A stretch of 64,000 nt of DNA from Euglena gracilis (GCA_039621445.1 CP154956.1:58101155-58165154); one strand, 5' to 3'; shown: positions 46,493 to 57,445, counted from the first letter of the stretch. A program made the numbers and translations. The notes: generated from the letters alone by a model not told the origin.

Positions 46493-48803
46493 GCGGATTT
46501 CTGGAGGTGGTCGCTGTGGAGGTCGGGCCGACCTGGTCGGCCCGACCAGGAGGTCGGCCCGACCATGGTCCGCCCGACCAATGGTCGGCCCGACCTTATC
46601 GACCTGTGGAGGTCGGGCCGACCTGGTCGGCCCGACCTCCATTTTTTTGCACTCCCCCCCCCCTTTCTGGAAATTTAAGCCCCCCCCCCCTGAAATTTTT
46701 TTTGTCCAAATCACCCCAAAACCAGTCAAAACCCACTTAAATGGCTCCAGAACCCCCCAATCGGGGGTGAATATGCAAAAACGTGGGGGGGGATTGCCCA
46801 TTTTGGGCCACTTTTGGCAAAAGAACACCTCTCCCCATCGGATTTTCAATATAATTGCAAAATTTTGCACAAAAAGGATTTAGCCCTTCAAGTACGTTGC
46901 CAACATAGAGGGGATTTTGTTATTTGAGGGGGTGGGGGGGGGGGGGGGGGGGCCCCCGTCGCCGCCTATGAAAAAAGTGAGCCACAAAAACAACTTATCC
47001 CCCGAGTATGTTGCCAACTCAGAAGGGATTTTGTTATTTGACGTTCGGATGGGGGTGGAGGGAGGAGTTTCCTGCCTCTCGTGATGCAGAATGCTTGCAT
47101 TTCTAAAGGATTTTCATGTAATCCCTGTTTCATCATTGTTTTTTTACCCCTCCGGGCCCCCATCAAGGGTCCACTGACCCCCCCACCGTCCAAAGATTTC
47201 CATCTGGGGGTGTTTATGTTGGTGTAAGACACTTATTTGGACCCATCCGGACCATTTCCGGGTGATTTGGGCCCGCCACAGACGATGTTTATGACCACCG
47301 ACCAGCCACCGACCTGTTTGCATGGGATTTTCTTCAGGGGGACTTAAATGTCGGCGGCACTGACCCGTTAGTACATTAGAGTGGGTAGTCAGACTACCAA
47401 ACACCCTACCCACCCCGTCTCGCCGACTAGCTACCGACCATTAGTCGGCCGACTCCCCCCCCCCACCCCCCAGTCTACTGCCATGCGCCACGAAGGCCTC
47501 CTGGTCGAAGGCCGCGCAGCGGCCAAGGGCCACCGCAACAGCCGAAGGCTGCTGCAATTCTGACCAACCAGTCGGCCAACTACCCAACCCCCCCCCCCCC
47601 CGTCTCGCCAACTAGCTACCGACCATTAGTCGACCGACTACCCCCCCCCCCAGTCTACCGCCATCCGCCCCGAAGGCCGCCTGGCCGAAGGCCGAAGGCC
47701 GCGCAGCGGCCGAAGGCCGCTGCAATTCAGAACTTGAAAAGTTGATGACGTTATTTAAAGGAGTAGGGTTAGGGTCAAGTTTCCATCCCTAACTGTCCCA
47801 CCCCATCCCCTCAACGTCGTTAAATTTGTGTCTGCAGGGGACCCAGCGAACCCAAAGAGGCGCCCAACTAGGGTTAAAAACATTGGGGGACCCGAGCGAG
47901 GCGCCGAAGGCGCCGAGCGAGGGTCCCCCAATGTGTATTAACCCTAGTTGGGCGCCTCTTTGGGGAGCTGGTCCCCTGCAGGCACCACTTTTTCACGCAT
48001 CAGTCACCGACCCTTCAGCTGGTCGATTGACCCTTCAACTATTTGGTGGCAGGCTGGAAGGGGGGGCTGGCTAGTCGGCCGACTAGTCGGCTGACTGGCC
48101 AATTGGTTGGCCGACCGACGACGCCAATTGGTCGGTTGGCCTAGTCGACAGCTAGTCGGTGAGGCACGGGGGGGGGGGAGCCAGTTGGCCGACTAGTCGG
48201 CGAACTACCCACTCTGTGCTACTGAGTCAACTGCCGACTTTTAAACCCCCCCCTGAAAGAAAACTTCGGATCGGGTGGAGGGGGGAGTTTTCTGCCTCTC
48301 GTGAGAGTCATGGCCAGTTTCCCCCCTAGGACCCCCCCAGGACCCACCGGGGGGCGGTACCCGCTTTAGAATAACCTGAACTTGTGCTGCAAAATTTCTG
48401 CCAAAAAATGCGGGACCCACCAAGGACCCCCCAGCACCCCCCCCCAGGACCCCCCCAGCACCCTCCGAAGGACCCCCCCAGGACCCCCCCAGGACCCCCC
48501 CAGGACCCCCCCAGGACCCCCCCAGGACATGGTCCTGGGGGGGGAGAACTGGCCATAAGTGCATTTCCGGGTGATTTGGGGCCGCCACAGACCATTTTTA
48601 TGCCCACCGACCACCCACCGACCACCCACCGACCAGGGGGGGGGGGGCTTAAAAATGCAAAAAGGGGGGGGGGGGTAGTGCAAAAAAATGGTGGTCGGCC
48701 CGACCTCCACAGGTCGGTCGACCACCTCCACAGGTCGGGCCGACCATGGTCGGCCCGACCATGGTCGGGCCGACCTCCACAGCGACCACCTCCGGAAATC
48801 CGC
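46493..48803. mobile_element. 2.3-kb element with ~200-bp inverted ends (GGTCGGGCCGACC words)
   Basis: The left end (GCGGATTTCTGGAGGTGGTC) and the inverted right end (GCGGATTTCCGGAGGTGGTC) match for about 200 bp. Both ends hold strings of GGTCGGGCCGACC and GGTCGGCCCGACC palindromes followed by an ATTTTTTTGCACTACCCCC-type tail. The interior contains GTCGGCCGAC word clusters (47380-48240), a large palindrome (47832-47981) and CCCAGGACCCCC repeats (48420-48540). Coding capacity not recognised. Confidence 0.65.
47832..47981. repeat. Large palindrome, ~73-bp arms, loop GAA
   Basis: Arms run from CTGCAGGGGACC through AGAGGCGCCCAACTAGGG and CATTGGGGGACCC to GGCGCC, then GAA, then the inverted arm. 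A few mismatches sit in the outer half. It is the longest of the 3-nt-loop palindromes here. Confidence 0.85.
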
Positions 48804-50673
48804 ACAGAGCCGGGGGGGGGGGCAACGTTTGAGGCCACTGGTTGAAAAAATTTTTGATGATGAAATCACGTGCCACCTCAGGGTAACCGACTTGTGAATT
48901 TTTTTTGGGTGGCGGTCGTCAAGCCAACAAGACCCTGTTCCTGTCCCCCCGATGGGAATAGCTCGGGGGGGGGGGGGGGGGCATGGTAACAAGCAGCGTG
49001 AAAACATGGGACGGAAGTTGCCCGGAAGTTTGCGGGCATTCTGACATGGGCGGGGGCTACTGTCCCCCCACCCCCGCACCCCCCCCTCAAATAACAAAAT
49101 CCCTTTACGTTGGCCAAAAGTACTGTGGGGTACGGTTTGGGCTCCACTTTACGCCATCTCTCCTGTGCCACTCCAAAGGGAACCGACTTGTAAAATTCTT
49201 GGTGACGGTCATGTAGCGAACAAATACCGGGGGTGGTGGGTAGTCGGCCGACTTCCGAATTGGTTGGGCGACTAGCCCAATCGGTGGCTAGTCGGCGAGA
49301 CAGGGGGGGGGTAATGGGCAGTCGGCCAATCGGCCAACTGCACTCTAAGCCCCCCCCCCCCCGACTCCAACTCTTAAGCCCCCCCCCTCAAAAAATTGTC
49401 TGTCCAAATCATCCCAAAACCGGCAAAACCCACCGGAATGGCTCCAAAACCCCCAATCGGGGTGAACACCACCCCCCCCTTATTTGCCGCATTTGGGTCC
49501 CGGGAAAGTTTTTTTTCCATGCGCCGAAGGCGCCGAAAATTTTTTTTGCCTTCTTTCTAAAGGAATTTTTGACCCCCCCTTATTTGACCCCCCCCTTATT
49601 TGAGCATTTGGGGGGTCCGTTGGCCCGTGGGTGTGCTCAAATAAAGGGGGGGGGGTGGTACACAAAAAATTGCGAGAACAATCCATTTTTGGCCACGTTT
49701 CAGCAGAATCTTACGCTGCCCATGAGATTTTCCATATGGAGGCAAGGACAACCCAGTCAAATGACCTAATGACCCAGTCTACTACAAAAAAGGGGGGCGG
49801 ACGCCGGGTTTTGGACAGAACCGGCGTCCGCCCCCCCCCCCCCCCCCGTTTAAAGCGGCGTTTTAGAGACGCCGGGTTCAGGACAGAACCGGCGTCCCCG
49901 ACCTTCGGTCAAAGGACACTCTCAGGACCAATCTCCGACCACTAATCTGAAATATCACGCCGCTTTGAATTTTGCCAAATTCCGACGATCGCGAGGGTAT
50001 TTCTGGCTGTGTCAAACGTTCAGGTACAAACTCACCCCTCGATCGAAAGCTCTTTTCATCAGATGACTGGCGATCACCACCAAATTCAGCCACGCCGCCT
50101 GGTGCTCTTGTTTCCTGTCACTGGGAAATCCTAATTTCACAATTCTGGTGCCCCCCAGGATCCCTCAGGTGGTCGATTCGAAGAGAAAAATCGTTACTGT
50201 GAGGTTTATCCAGCATCTTAAACCAAATATCACCAAAAGTCACCACAAATTTCGACTAAGATTCTGGCCGATCCCACGATCACGAGCGTATCTCGGGCTG
50301 CGTGCGGCGTTAGGGTACCAAGTTACCCCTCGATCGAAAGCCCTTTTCGACAGACGACCAGCGGTGCTCATCAGACCTTTCCACGCCGTACGGTGCTCTA
50401 TTTCCAAAACTGGGCCAATTTTCACCAAAATTGTATATCCACCCTGGTCCCCAATGGCAAAATTCATTGTCCTGCATGGTTAAAACAGTCATATCACGAC
50501 CTTAGGGCCATTTTTGGGCACTTTTGGTGACATTTTTTAGGAATGAAAACCGGACGCCGGGTTTTGGACAGAACCGGTGTTCCTAACGCCGGGTTTTAGG
50601 ACAGAACCGGCGTCCGGAAAACCCGTGGGGGGGGGACGCCGGTTCTGTCCTGAACGCCGGTTTTATATCAAGA
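48804..50673. other. Repeat-rich stretch without gene
   Basis: It contains an ACCATG-C end (48940-48985), GTCGGCCGAC words (49240-49340), a GCGCCGAAGGCGCC hairpin (49522), GAACCGGCGTC word clusters (49795-49900, 50545-50660), and two inverted copies (49960-50110, 50110-50440) of the module also seen at 43290-43580. I see no gene. Confidence 0.55.
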
Positions 50674-50799
50674 AAGACCCCCCCTACACGGAGTTTGTCC
50701 TGAGTCCGGTGGGGGGGGGGCACGGACTTTGTCCGAAGGACAAAGTCCGTGCCCCCCCCCCCACCGGACTCAGGACAAAGTCCGTGTAGGGGGGGTCTT
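50674..50799. repeat. Large palindrome beside the decayed recombinase element
   Basis: Arms of 61-62 bp with one mismatch, loop GAA at 50735-50737. The arms contain GGACTTTGTCCTGAGTCC and CACGGACTTTGTCC, the same words as the ends of the element that begins 3 bp to the right. Confidence 0.85.
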
Positions 50800-50801
50800 G
50801 C

Positions 50802-51917
50802 TTTAAGTCCGTGTACTACCCCCCCTCCGACTCAGGACAAAGTCGGTGTATCCTAATGAGGAACATTAGTGTCGCTCAGGGTACACTTTTGTCTTTGTCT
50901 TCACAGCTCCATGTTGCCCGCACAAGTCGTGAGCGTCGCTGAGGTTGTCTTGGGACCTTTGCCAACACCCGCAAAGTTGTTGGCAGGGTTGAAGGTGGCA
51001 GTTGAACCCCAGAACACAGAAATTACGGACACAGAGCTTTTTGGGGATGTTTTCACCCAAACTGTGCCCCAACCCAGGGCAGCGTCAAAAATCAGAAGGG
51101 GGGATATACCGCCTCGCCAATTTTCAAAAAGTTCGCGAACTGCGAGGCTATGCCACCACTGATTAGGATGACTACATGGTGGCGTTTGCAAAGTGGGTGC
51201 TTTCGGCACACGCTTTGCATGACACAGAAGCTTGCGACAAAGGCTTGAGAAGATTGCGACAAAGGCACAAAAGCAGCTTCCATGTCAACGGGCTGGGGTG
51301 CCCATGTACGAATGGGCTCCGCAAACGTTGACATCGTATGTCAACGCATTGGCTGTGCTATACAAATCAACAAAAACCAAGTATCCCATCGTCCCCAAAG
51401 CAAAATGCCATTTTCCAAAGTTCGTTACATTTGTGAACACAACATCACGGCTGAAAATTTTGGAGTTCGATTCCGTTCGTTCCATGCACTTCGATTCAGG
51501 CCGTTCTATGCCCCCTCCCCGCAACAGTTGGTGTTGTCCTCGTTGCGACGGCCGGGAGATGCCTCCCTTGCCAGCTCGTGTCAAGAGCATGAAGCGAAAG
51601 CAATGAGGGGGACACCAACTGTCTGCTACCGTTTTTTCCCCTGGAGACATTCAGTGGCACTACCAGGTTTTTACGGTAGCTGCTCCCTATTCCCTCCCCT
51701 GGCGCGTCACAACAGCAAGAGGATAAATGTTCTGGGGCTCCATTCGCATTAGTCCCAGTGGTGGAAACATCAAGGTGGCCATTGGTGGAAATGGGGGGGG
51801 GTACACCGGACTCGGGACAAAGTCCGCACCCCCCCCCCCGGACTTTGTCACCCCTGAGTCCGTCGTAGGGTACACCGACTTTGTCCTGAGTCGGAGGGGG
51901 GGGTACACGGACTTAAA
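50802..51917 (+). mobile_element. Decayed tyrosine-recombinase element (copy 2)
   Basis: Inverted ends of about 50 bp begin TTTAAGTCCGTGTAC on both strands and continue with a CCGACTCAGGACAAAGTCGG block. The interior holds a frameshifted ORF related to the recombinase at 57.8 kb, again starting with ATG a few bases after a splice acceptor (GTCTTTGTCTTCACAG, ending 50907). A further GACAAAGTCCG word lies inside the right end (51810-51850). Size 1.1 kb. The outer 15 bases agree with those of the 57.5-kb element at 11 positions. Confidence 0.7.
50913..51606 (+). pseudogene. Frameshifted tyrosine-recombinase-like gene
   Basis: Three frames are needed to follow it. The first (ATG near 50913) runs about 83 codons. 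A second frame at 51140-51240 gives DDYMVAFAKWVLSAHALHDT after a stop, aligning with EVLVGWARWCVDARELFKT of the intact copy. A third gives TLTSYVNALAVLYKS and then KAKCHFPKF, aligning with SFRTYVNAVSNIYKA and SQFPQF. The Arg box and PHD finger are not clearly preserved; a lone CCPRC occurs near 51536. It is diverged enough to be a separate subfamily. Confidence 0.6.
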
Positions 51918-54486
51918 ATATAACCAGTCAAAAGGACTTTGCCCCCTGAGTATTTTGCCAACATAAAGGGATTTTGCCATTTGAGGGGGTGCGGGGGGAC
52001 TCCCCCGCCATGTCAAAATGCCCACAAAAAAGGATTTTTTTGCTCGCAATCCGCATACTACACACATCCGACAAACTCGCAAACCTCAGATTTGGCACCC
52101 CCCCACCCCCCCCACACATACCCCCCACAGTACCCCACGCTTAAGTGTGGGGGCTCCACTTTATGCCATATGTGACGTGGCGGGCAGAAGTTCGTCAAAG
52201 GGGTCAGCATGCGGCAGCACACCCAGCAGGATTTTTGGTGGATTCCCATATTAGCTTTGGGCAGGGTTCAGGATTTGGCCCTGCCGTACCTTGGGCAGGG
52301 CAGTGGTCCCAAAGGCGGACAACTGGCATGGAGAAAGAAAAATAAAGCCGACATTTTTGCCCCCACAAGGGAATGGCCCGAGGGAAGGTGCCGTCGGCCG
52401 TTAGGGTTCAGGTGCCGTAAGGGCGTTTGTCCTTTTCCCCCTTTCCCCCCCCCACAGTCTGCTTGGGGGGTGTATGAGTCGCGCGGGGGGGGGGGGGGGG
52501 GGGTCGCGGGGGATACACCATTGGGGTCAAAGTCAGTCAAAAGTCATGTGGCCTCACACCAACCCCCAAAAGCAAAACCCAGCCCCCAACCCTTCAAATA
52601 CGGCTTGAGGGCAACCGACTTGTAAAAATTTTGGTGTGCAGCGAACAAGTACCCCCCCAGTCCACCATCTGCTGCCATCAGCAGGGAACTCCTTGCGATT
52701 TCGCCAGGAGCCCAGCGTAGGCTGGGGAACCAAAGGTGCTACGACAAATACGCCTTTTGTCTCTCGGTGGGTTGCCTTGGGGAGCTTGCAGGGTCCTCGA
52801 GCAGCATCGCCCAAAGAAAAGTTCCTTTAGTACTGAAGGTGCTGAAGGTGCTATAACCTTCTGATAGTTCCCCCCCCCCACGGAGTCGAAAACTAGGGGG
52901 GGGGGAACTTTCGACTGGTTTGGCCTCCCAGGTTCTTCGACAATGCCCGTGAAGCTATTTTTAGCACTTTTCGCGATTTTTCGGCCATTTTTTGTGGGTC
53001 CCCTGGGACCCCCTCCCCCCCCCCCCGGGCCCCCCCCCAGGGGTGGGTGGGTGGGGGGGACCCCCCCCTCCCCCCCCCCCGGTGTTAAAAAAACCCCTGC
53101 CTGGGGTTGCCGATGGATGGGAGCCTTGACCCTGCTAAAAAATGGTCTCCCCTTGGCTTCATGTTCCCCTCCTTGCAGATCCACACTTTCCTGGGACTCG
53201 ATTATTTGGGGGGGGGAACTTTCAGACGGGTCGCCATTTTCTGTTTTTGGCCAAAAAAGTGGGGGGGGGGGAACCTTCGACCGGGAAAAACTATCAGACG
53301 GTCATAGTATTTTGACCCAAAAAATCGGTGCCCTGGAATTTCGGGAAGCAGGCAGCATAGGCCCCCCGGAGGGGGGTGGACTGCAGCAACCCTCGCCCCC
53401 AGGCTTCTTTTTAAGGCCCCGGGGGGGGGTCCCCTCACCCACCCAGGGCGGCGTGGGACCCCCCCGGAGGAGGGGGGGGGGACGGGGACCCCCCCAAAAT
53501 TGGGCCCGTTAAAGGCAAATTTCAGAAAATTTCGGCGCAAAGCGCCGAAAAGGTATACCCGGCGTCTCTGGCGCGGGACCCCCCCCGGGGGGGGTCTTCT
53601 GACTTAAAAAGAAGCCTGCTCACCCCCCCCATCAAAGTGTCAGTGGCCAATTTTTTTTGGCAAATTTGGTTTACCCCCCTCAAAGTAGCCACTTTCTTTG
53701 GGAGCTGAAGGCGTCGAAGCCCAAAAATTGAGCCCCCCCCCCACCCCCAAAGTGTCCCCTCCCCCAGAGCGGCCATTTTGGGGTCCCGTGGTGCCTGGAG
53801 GTTGGCCACTTTGCCCCCCCCCCCCCAAAGTGAGTCCCCCGAGTCCCTCCCCCAACCCGGCCTCCTGCCCCCCCCAGGCCCCCCCGGGATGTCCAATTTT
53901 AACAGAGCCAAAAGGTGACTCATGTGGACAAAAAAGAGGCCAAGACCCCGACGCCGGGGGCCATTCCTGTGGTTATGCTGTGCACCTGCTGCATAATGCA
54001 AAAAGAATATCCGGTCCAAACCACCTTGTTGCATGTATTTGTTTCCTGCCCCCCCCCCCCGGCTGGGAAAAAGGTGCTGACTAAACCCTGCTGAAGTCGC
54101 CGAAGTTGAAAAGAGTGGAAAGGGCTCAGAAGCAATGGTGTGACCCCCACCCCCACTTTGAAAAAGCCAGTCACCCCTGGGGGGTCTGACACACCTTGAG
54201 CATTGAGAGGGGGGGGGGTCCAGCAAACCCAGCTGGCAGCTGGACCCCCCCTGCCCCCCCCCTGCCCCAAAAAGCCAAAAATCCACTGGGTTGGCATTTA
54301 TCAGCCAAAATTCAGACGTAACCCCCCCCCAGCCAAATTACCTTTGAAAATGGCCATTTTCTGGCCCCGGCGCCTAGGTGCAGGGGGGGGGTGAGAGCAC
54401 TGCCCACCGCAAAACCCGACCCCCCAGTGGATCGAAAGTGCCCCCACCCCCCCACAGCACCCACCCCCCGGGGGGTGCCCACTTCT
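51918..54486. other. Low-complexity stretch without assigned gene
   Basis: It contains ATAAAGGGATTTTGCCATTTGAG (a variant of the CAAATAACAAAATCCC word), CCCCGGGG-rich tracts, repeated GTGGCCAATTTTT and AAAGTGGCCACTTT words (53640-53830) also seen at 42890-43060, and a GGCGCAAAGCGCC hairpin at 53533. Plus-strand stretches around 52200-52830 translate to protein-like but frameshifted peptides that I cannot name. Confidence 0.5.
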
Positions 54487-54680
54487 TTAAAAAAAAGCCT
54501 GCACCCAACCTGTTCGCTGGTGAACTTCTCCGGGCGCAAACCCCCTGCCAATCCTCCGTCGTGGTAAGATGACAAGGTGCAAGTGAAAGGTGTCCACAGT
54601 GCACAACGCCACAAATGCGTCGAAAACAGCCGGGTTTGCAACAAACCACATCCTCAAATGCTTGGGTGTGAGAAAAATCA
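54487..54680 (-). CDS. Candidate minus-strand exon, frame ambiguous
   Basis: A plausible acceptor (TTTGATTTTTCTCACACCCAAG) precedes a stretch open in two minus frames. One reads HLRMWFVANPAVFDAFVALC, the other FEDVVCCKPGCFRRICGVVH. The second would fit the phase left by the exon at 54847. I cannot decide between them. Confidence 0.3.
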
Positions 54681-54846
54681 AAGGTGGCTTCATCACCTTG
54701 TGTCCGATTCCCCAGATCGTCAGGGGGAGAAATGTTTGCAAGTGATCTTGGTGTCTGAGGTTTCAAGAAGCACCTTAAAATGCTGAGTCCAGAAATTTGA
54801 CTGTTCTGCACCTGTCAGCTGTCAGCCCAGGGAACACTGAATTTAC

Positions 54847-55048
54847 TTGTCAGAAATAAGGAAGATTCCGTGAGATCATGACGTGAAATTAAAGTGTCGT
54901 CGGAACAAATTCCGACCACACTGTGTCTCTTTCTCTCATCTCCACAGTGTCCTTTTTCAAATTGTTTTTTGGCGTGATTGTTGATGAAGTCAGTTAGTAG
55001 GAGTTGCTGAGCAATCTCGTTATGAAATGGATCCACGGGTACCAGTTC
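54847..55048 (-). CDS. Probable minus-strand exon, unknown gene C
   Basis: A 202-nt stretch is open for 67 codons between acceptor GATTCCCCCCAAG and a strong donor (CTGACAA-GTAAATT). It encodes VDPFHNEIAQQLLLTDFINN and HSVVGICSDDTLISRHDLTE. No domain recognised. Its proposed acceptor overlaps the pyrimidine tract of the plus-strand dehydrogenase exon, which starts only 40 bp away, so the two genes would have to overlap on opposite strands, or one of the two exon models is wrong. Confidence 0.45.
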
Positions 55049-55087
55049 CTTGGGGGGAATCGTGGTCTTTCCTTTTTTTTTGCATAG

Positions 55088-55423
55088 GTTCAGAAGACTT
55101 TGACCCTTTCCCGTCGTCTTATTTCTCTTGGGCTTCTTTTCCTTGTCGGCCGTGAATTCTTAAAGCAGAAGGATGGAGAGAAGCGATCCCTTCGTCGAAA
55201 GTCTACTGCAAAGCCACTACCAAATCTTCCATCGAGAATGGAAAACATCAACAAATTGAAGCTCCTTTCCAATGAAGGAAAAGAATTCGATATTGTTGTA
55301 CTTGGTGGTGGGGTAGTTGGCGGAGGGGTTGCATTGGATGCTGCTTCAAGGGGACTGAGCGTTTGCCTTCTTGAAAGAGATGATTTAGGCCTTGGGTCAT
55401 CAGCAGAGACGACGAGATATCAG
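55088..55423 (+). CDS. GPD2: FAD-dependent glycerol-3-phosphate dehydrogenase, 5' exon
   Basis: The enzyme oxidises glycerol-3-phosphate to dihydroxyacetone phosphate with FAD and passes electrons to ubiquinone at the mitochondrial inner membrane. The exon encodes a hydrophobic N-terminal segment (LISLGLLFLVG), a basic linker, LPSR, then EFDIVVLGGGVVGGGVALDA, the Rossmann FAD/ADP-binding site, followed by ASRGLSVCLLERDD. This order, with P-S-R about 20 residues before the GGG motif, is that of the GUT2/GPD2 family. The expected next residues are the conserved HGG-VRYL block, and the donor CAG-GTGGGT falls exactly there. The acceptor is CCTTTTTTTTTGCATAG. An in-frame TAG precedes GTT at 55088 and the first in-frame ATG is at 55238, so an upstream exon or trans-spliced leader must supply the start, or translation begins at 55238. 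Confidence 0.85.
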
Positions 55424-55665
55424 GTGGGTTTATGGATGTTTTTGCTCCTTTTGCCTTTCCCCAAACTCAACTCAAACAAATGTTCGAAACCACTGGAGGT
55501 TGGGCCGACCACCAATGACAGATGTCCAAGGGTTAGGCACATTTTTTTTGGTGGTAGCCACCACCACTACCCCCCCCCCTTATTGTCCCACCGACTTGCT
55601 CCCGGGAGGCCCGATCAGACAATGGAGGCCAGGCATGGTGGGGGGGGGGAGGTTTGAGGGCGGCC

Positions 55666-56498
55666 GCGTGGGCGGCGCGCGCCCTAAAACCAGTGATTTT
55701 CCGGTCCAAAAAAGTGGTCATCTTTGGCCATTTTTGGGCCATTTTTGACAAAAAAATGGGCGCGCCTGAAGCGCGTGGCCCCCAAATTTGCCATTTTATG
55801 CCTGAAAATGGTCATTTTTGGCCATTTTTGGGCTCAAGAAAGTCGCGATTTTTCGAGCTTTTTTTGAGGAAGCTAGGCACAGTGGGAGGAGGGGTGGGAG
55901 TGGCAGTTGCTGAGGATTGGTCCCTGGCGGCCATGTCAAAAATGAAATGTAAGTTTTTGGGCATTTTTAGGGGGGTGCACCCAAGGCTGGATTGAAGTTG
56001 TGGTGAAGAACAGAGATTGAAGTTGAAGTGAAGGAGGTCCGGCAACCCCCCCCCCCCCCCCCCGTGGTCAGCCAACCCCCTCGGCACGGCATGCCGAATC
56101 AAACCAATGAATTTTCCTTTGGGAAATTCCGGCTGTCCGCCACGGTGGACCCCCCCTGGGGGACTGACCCCCTCGGCACGGCAAAATGGGGACCCCCCCC
56201 TGGTGGCCGAGGGTCCTCGTCAGACGTGCCGAACCTCCGAAGTGAAGTTGAAGTTTTAGAACTTCTTCAACACTTCTCCTGATGATTGAAACTTTCCCAT
56301 GCAGGTTTCACCACCTCCCACAAAGAATTTCCATGAACCCTGGCATTCTGATCCATTCTTTGTGCAAGCATTCGGCCACCCCCAAAAACACATGAAATCT
56401 AGCAAAAAGTTTGGTCGATTAATTTTGCACCCGGCAAAAGAACAATGTTGGACCCCTCGAACAAACGATTAATCGGGGGGTGGGGGCTCGAACGAATA
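55666..56498. repeat. ~830-bp inverted repeat, left arm
   Basis: This arm matches 63043-63872 on the opposite strand with few differences. The outer boundary is GCGTGGGCGGCGCGCGCCC and the inner boundary CTCGAACGAATA. It contains a CGACCGGCGGC-free, mainly unique-looking sequence with a TTCAACTTCAATCTC-like segment, and no ORF I recognise. The enclosed region is 6.5 kb. Confidence 0.9.
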
Positions 56499-56579
56499 AA
56501 CAAACGAACGATTAATCCACTTGCACTACATTGTCTGTGACGGGGGGTTGCTATATCCTGGTGGGGGGGGGGGTAGTGG

Positions 56580-56860
56580 GCTTCGACCATGGTCGGGGTC
56601 GCTCTCGGTCGCTCTCGGTCGGGGGGGGGGGGGGCAGTGGGGGTGGACCGAGGTTTAGCTGAACTCGGTCGTGGGGGTCGACCGAGGGCGACCATGGTCG
56701 ACCCCCACTCCATAACCGCAACCCCCCCTTCCGAGGGGGCGACCATGGTCGACCCCCCCACCCCAAAACCGCGACCCCCCCTTCCGAGGGGCGACCATGG
56801 TCGACCCCCCCCACCCCATAACCGCGACCCCCCCTTCCAAGGGGCGACCATGGTCGGCTC
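56580..56860. repeat. CGACCATGGTCG palindrome cluster
   Basis: Seven or so copies of GACCATGGTCG, most followed by a CCCCCCACCCC and ACCGCGACCCCCCCTTCC block, form a short tandem array with a period of about 65-75 bp. Confidence 0.8.
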
Positions 56861-57261
56861 ATTGCGGGAAATTGGTGATGGATTTTTTGGTGGTCGCTAG
56901 CGACTAGTCGCTAGCGACTGTTGGTGATGGCCTAGCGACCATTGGTGGTCGGGCCCGAATTTTAAGTCCACCCCCCCCCCTCTAAAAAAGTTTTTAAGCC
57001 CCCCCCCCCTCCAAAAAAATTCATTGAAATATGAAGGAAAATGACTCGAAACCCACCCAAATGCCTTCAGAAACCCCCATTTGGGGGTCCATTTGCAAAA
57101 AAAAATTGGGTAATATGTTCTTTTTTGTGAAAGTTGTCTTTGTCCAGGAGTCCGGTTGGACGGCGGGGGGTCCGGGGGGGGGGGCGAACCCCCCCCCCCG
57201 GAGGAGGCCGTAGTAGGAGGGCCAAATCGTGCTCCCGAAGGAACCCCGATATGCGAACTAC

Positions 57262-57440
57262 GCGCACCGTAAACAAAACAGTCCTAAGGCGCCTTCGGCT
57301 CCCTTGGTCGGCAAGCGGGGGGGGCGGGCCGCCGCCCCCCCCCCCTCCGCACCACCCCCGCCCTCCAATAACAAAATCCCCTCCGGGGGGTACCGACCCA
57401 GGGCTAGGCGCGCATGTAATGCCACGCGCACCGTAAACTA
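57262..57440. repeat. Single copy of the array unit, upstream of the recombinase element
   Basis: It contains the same ordered words as the 59.1-60.6 kb array: CACCGTAAACAAAACAGTCC, AAGGCGCCTTCGGC, a G-run/C-run pair, CCAATAACAAAATCCCCTCC and GCGCATGTAATGCCACGCGC. The recombinase element therefore has this unit on both sides. Confidence 0.85.
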
Positions 57441-57445
57441 TAAGA

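Larger units (their letters stand above)
55424..57445 (+). other. Start of a long dehydrogenase intron
   Basis: No second dehydrogenase exon was found before the window end, so this intron is at least 8.5 kb. It contains the left arm of the ~830-bp inverted repeat (55666-56498), an array of CGACCATGGTCG words (56580-56860), GCGACTAGTCGCTAGCGAC words (56890-56945) and one copy of the unit found in the downstream tandem array (57262-57440). Confidence 0.6.

Noticed and set aside
56399-56862. Gly/Arg-rich minus ORFs with repeated VDHGRP
   Set aside because: They arise from the CGACCATGGTCG tandem cluster.
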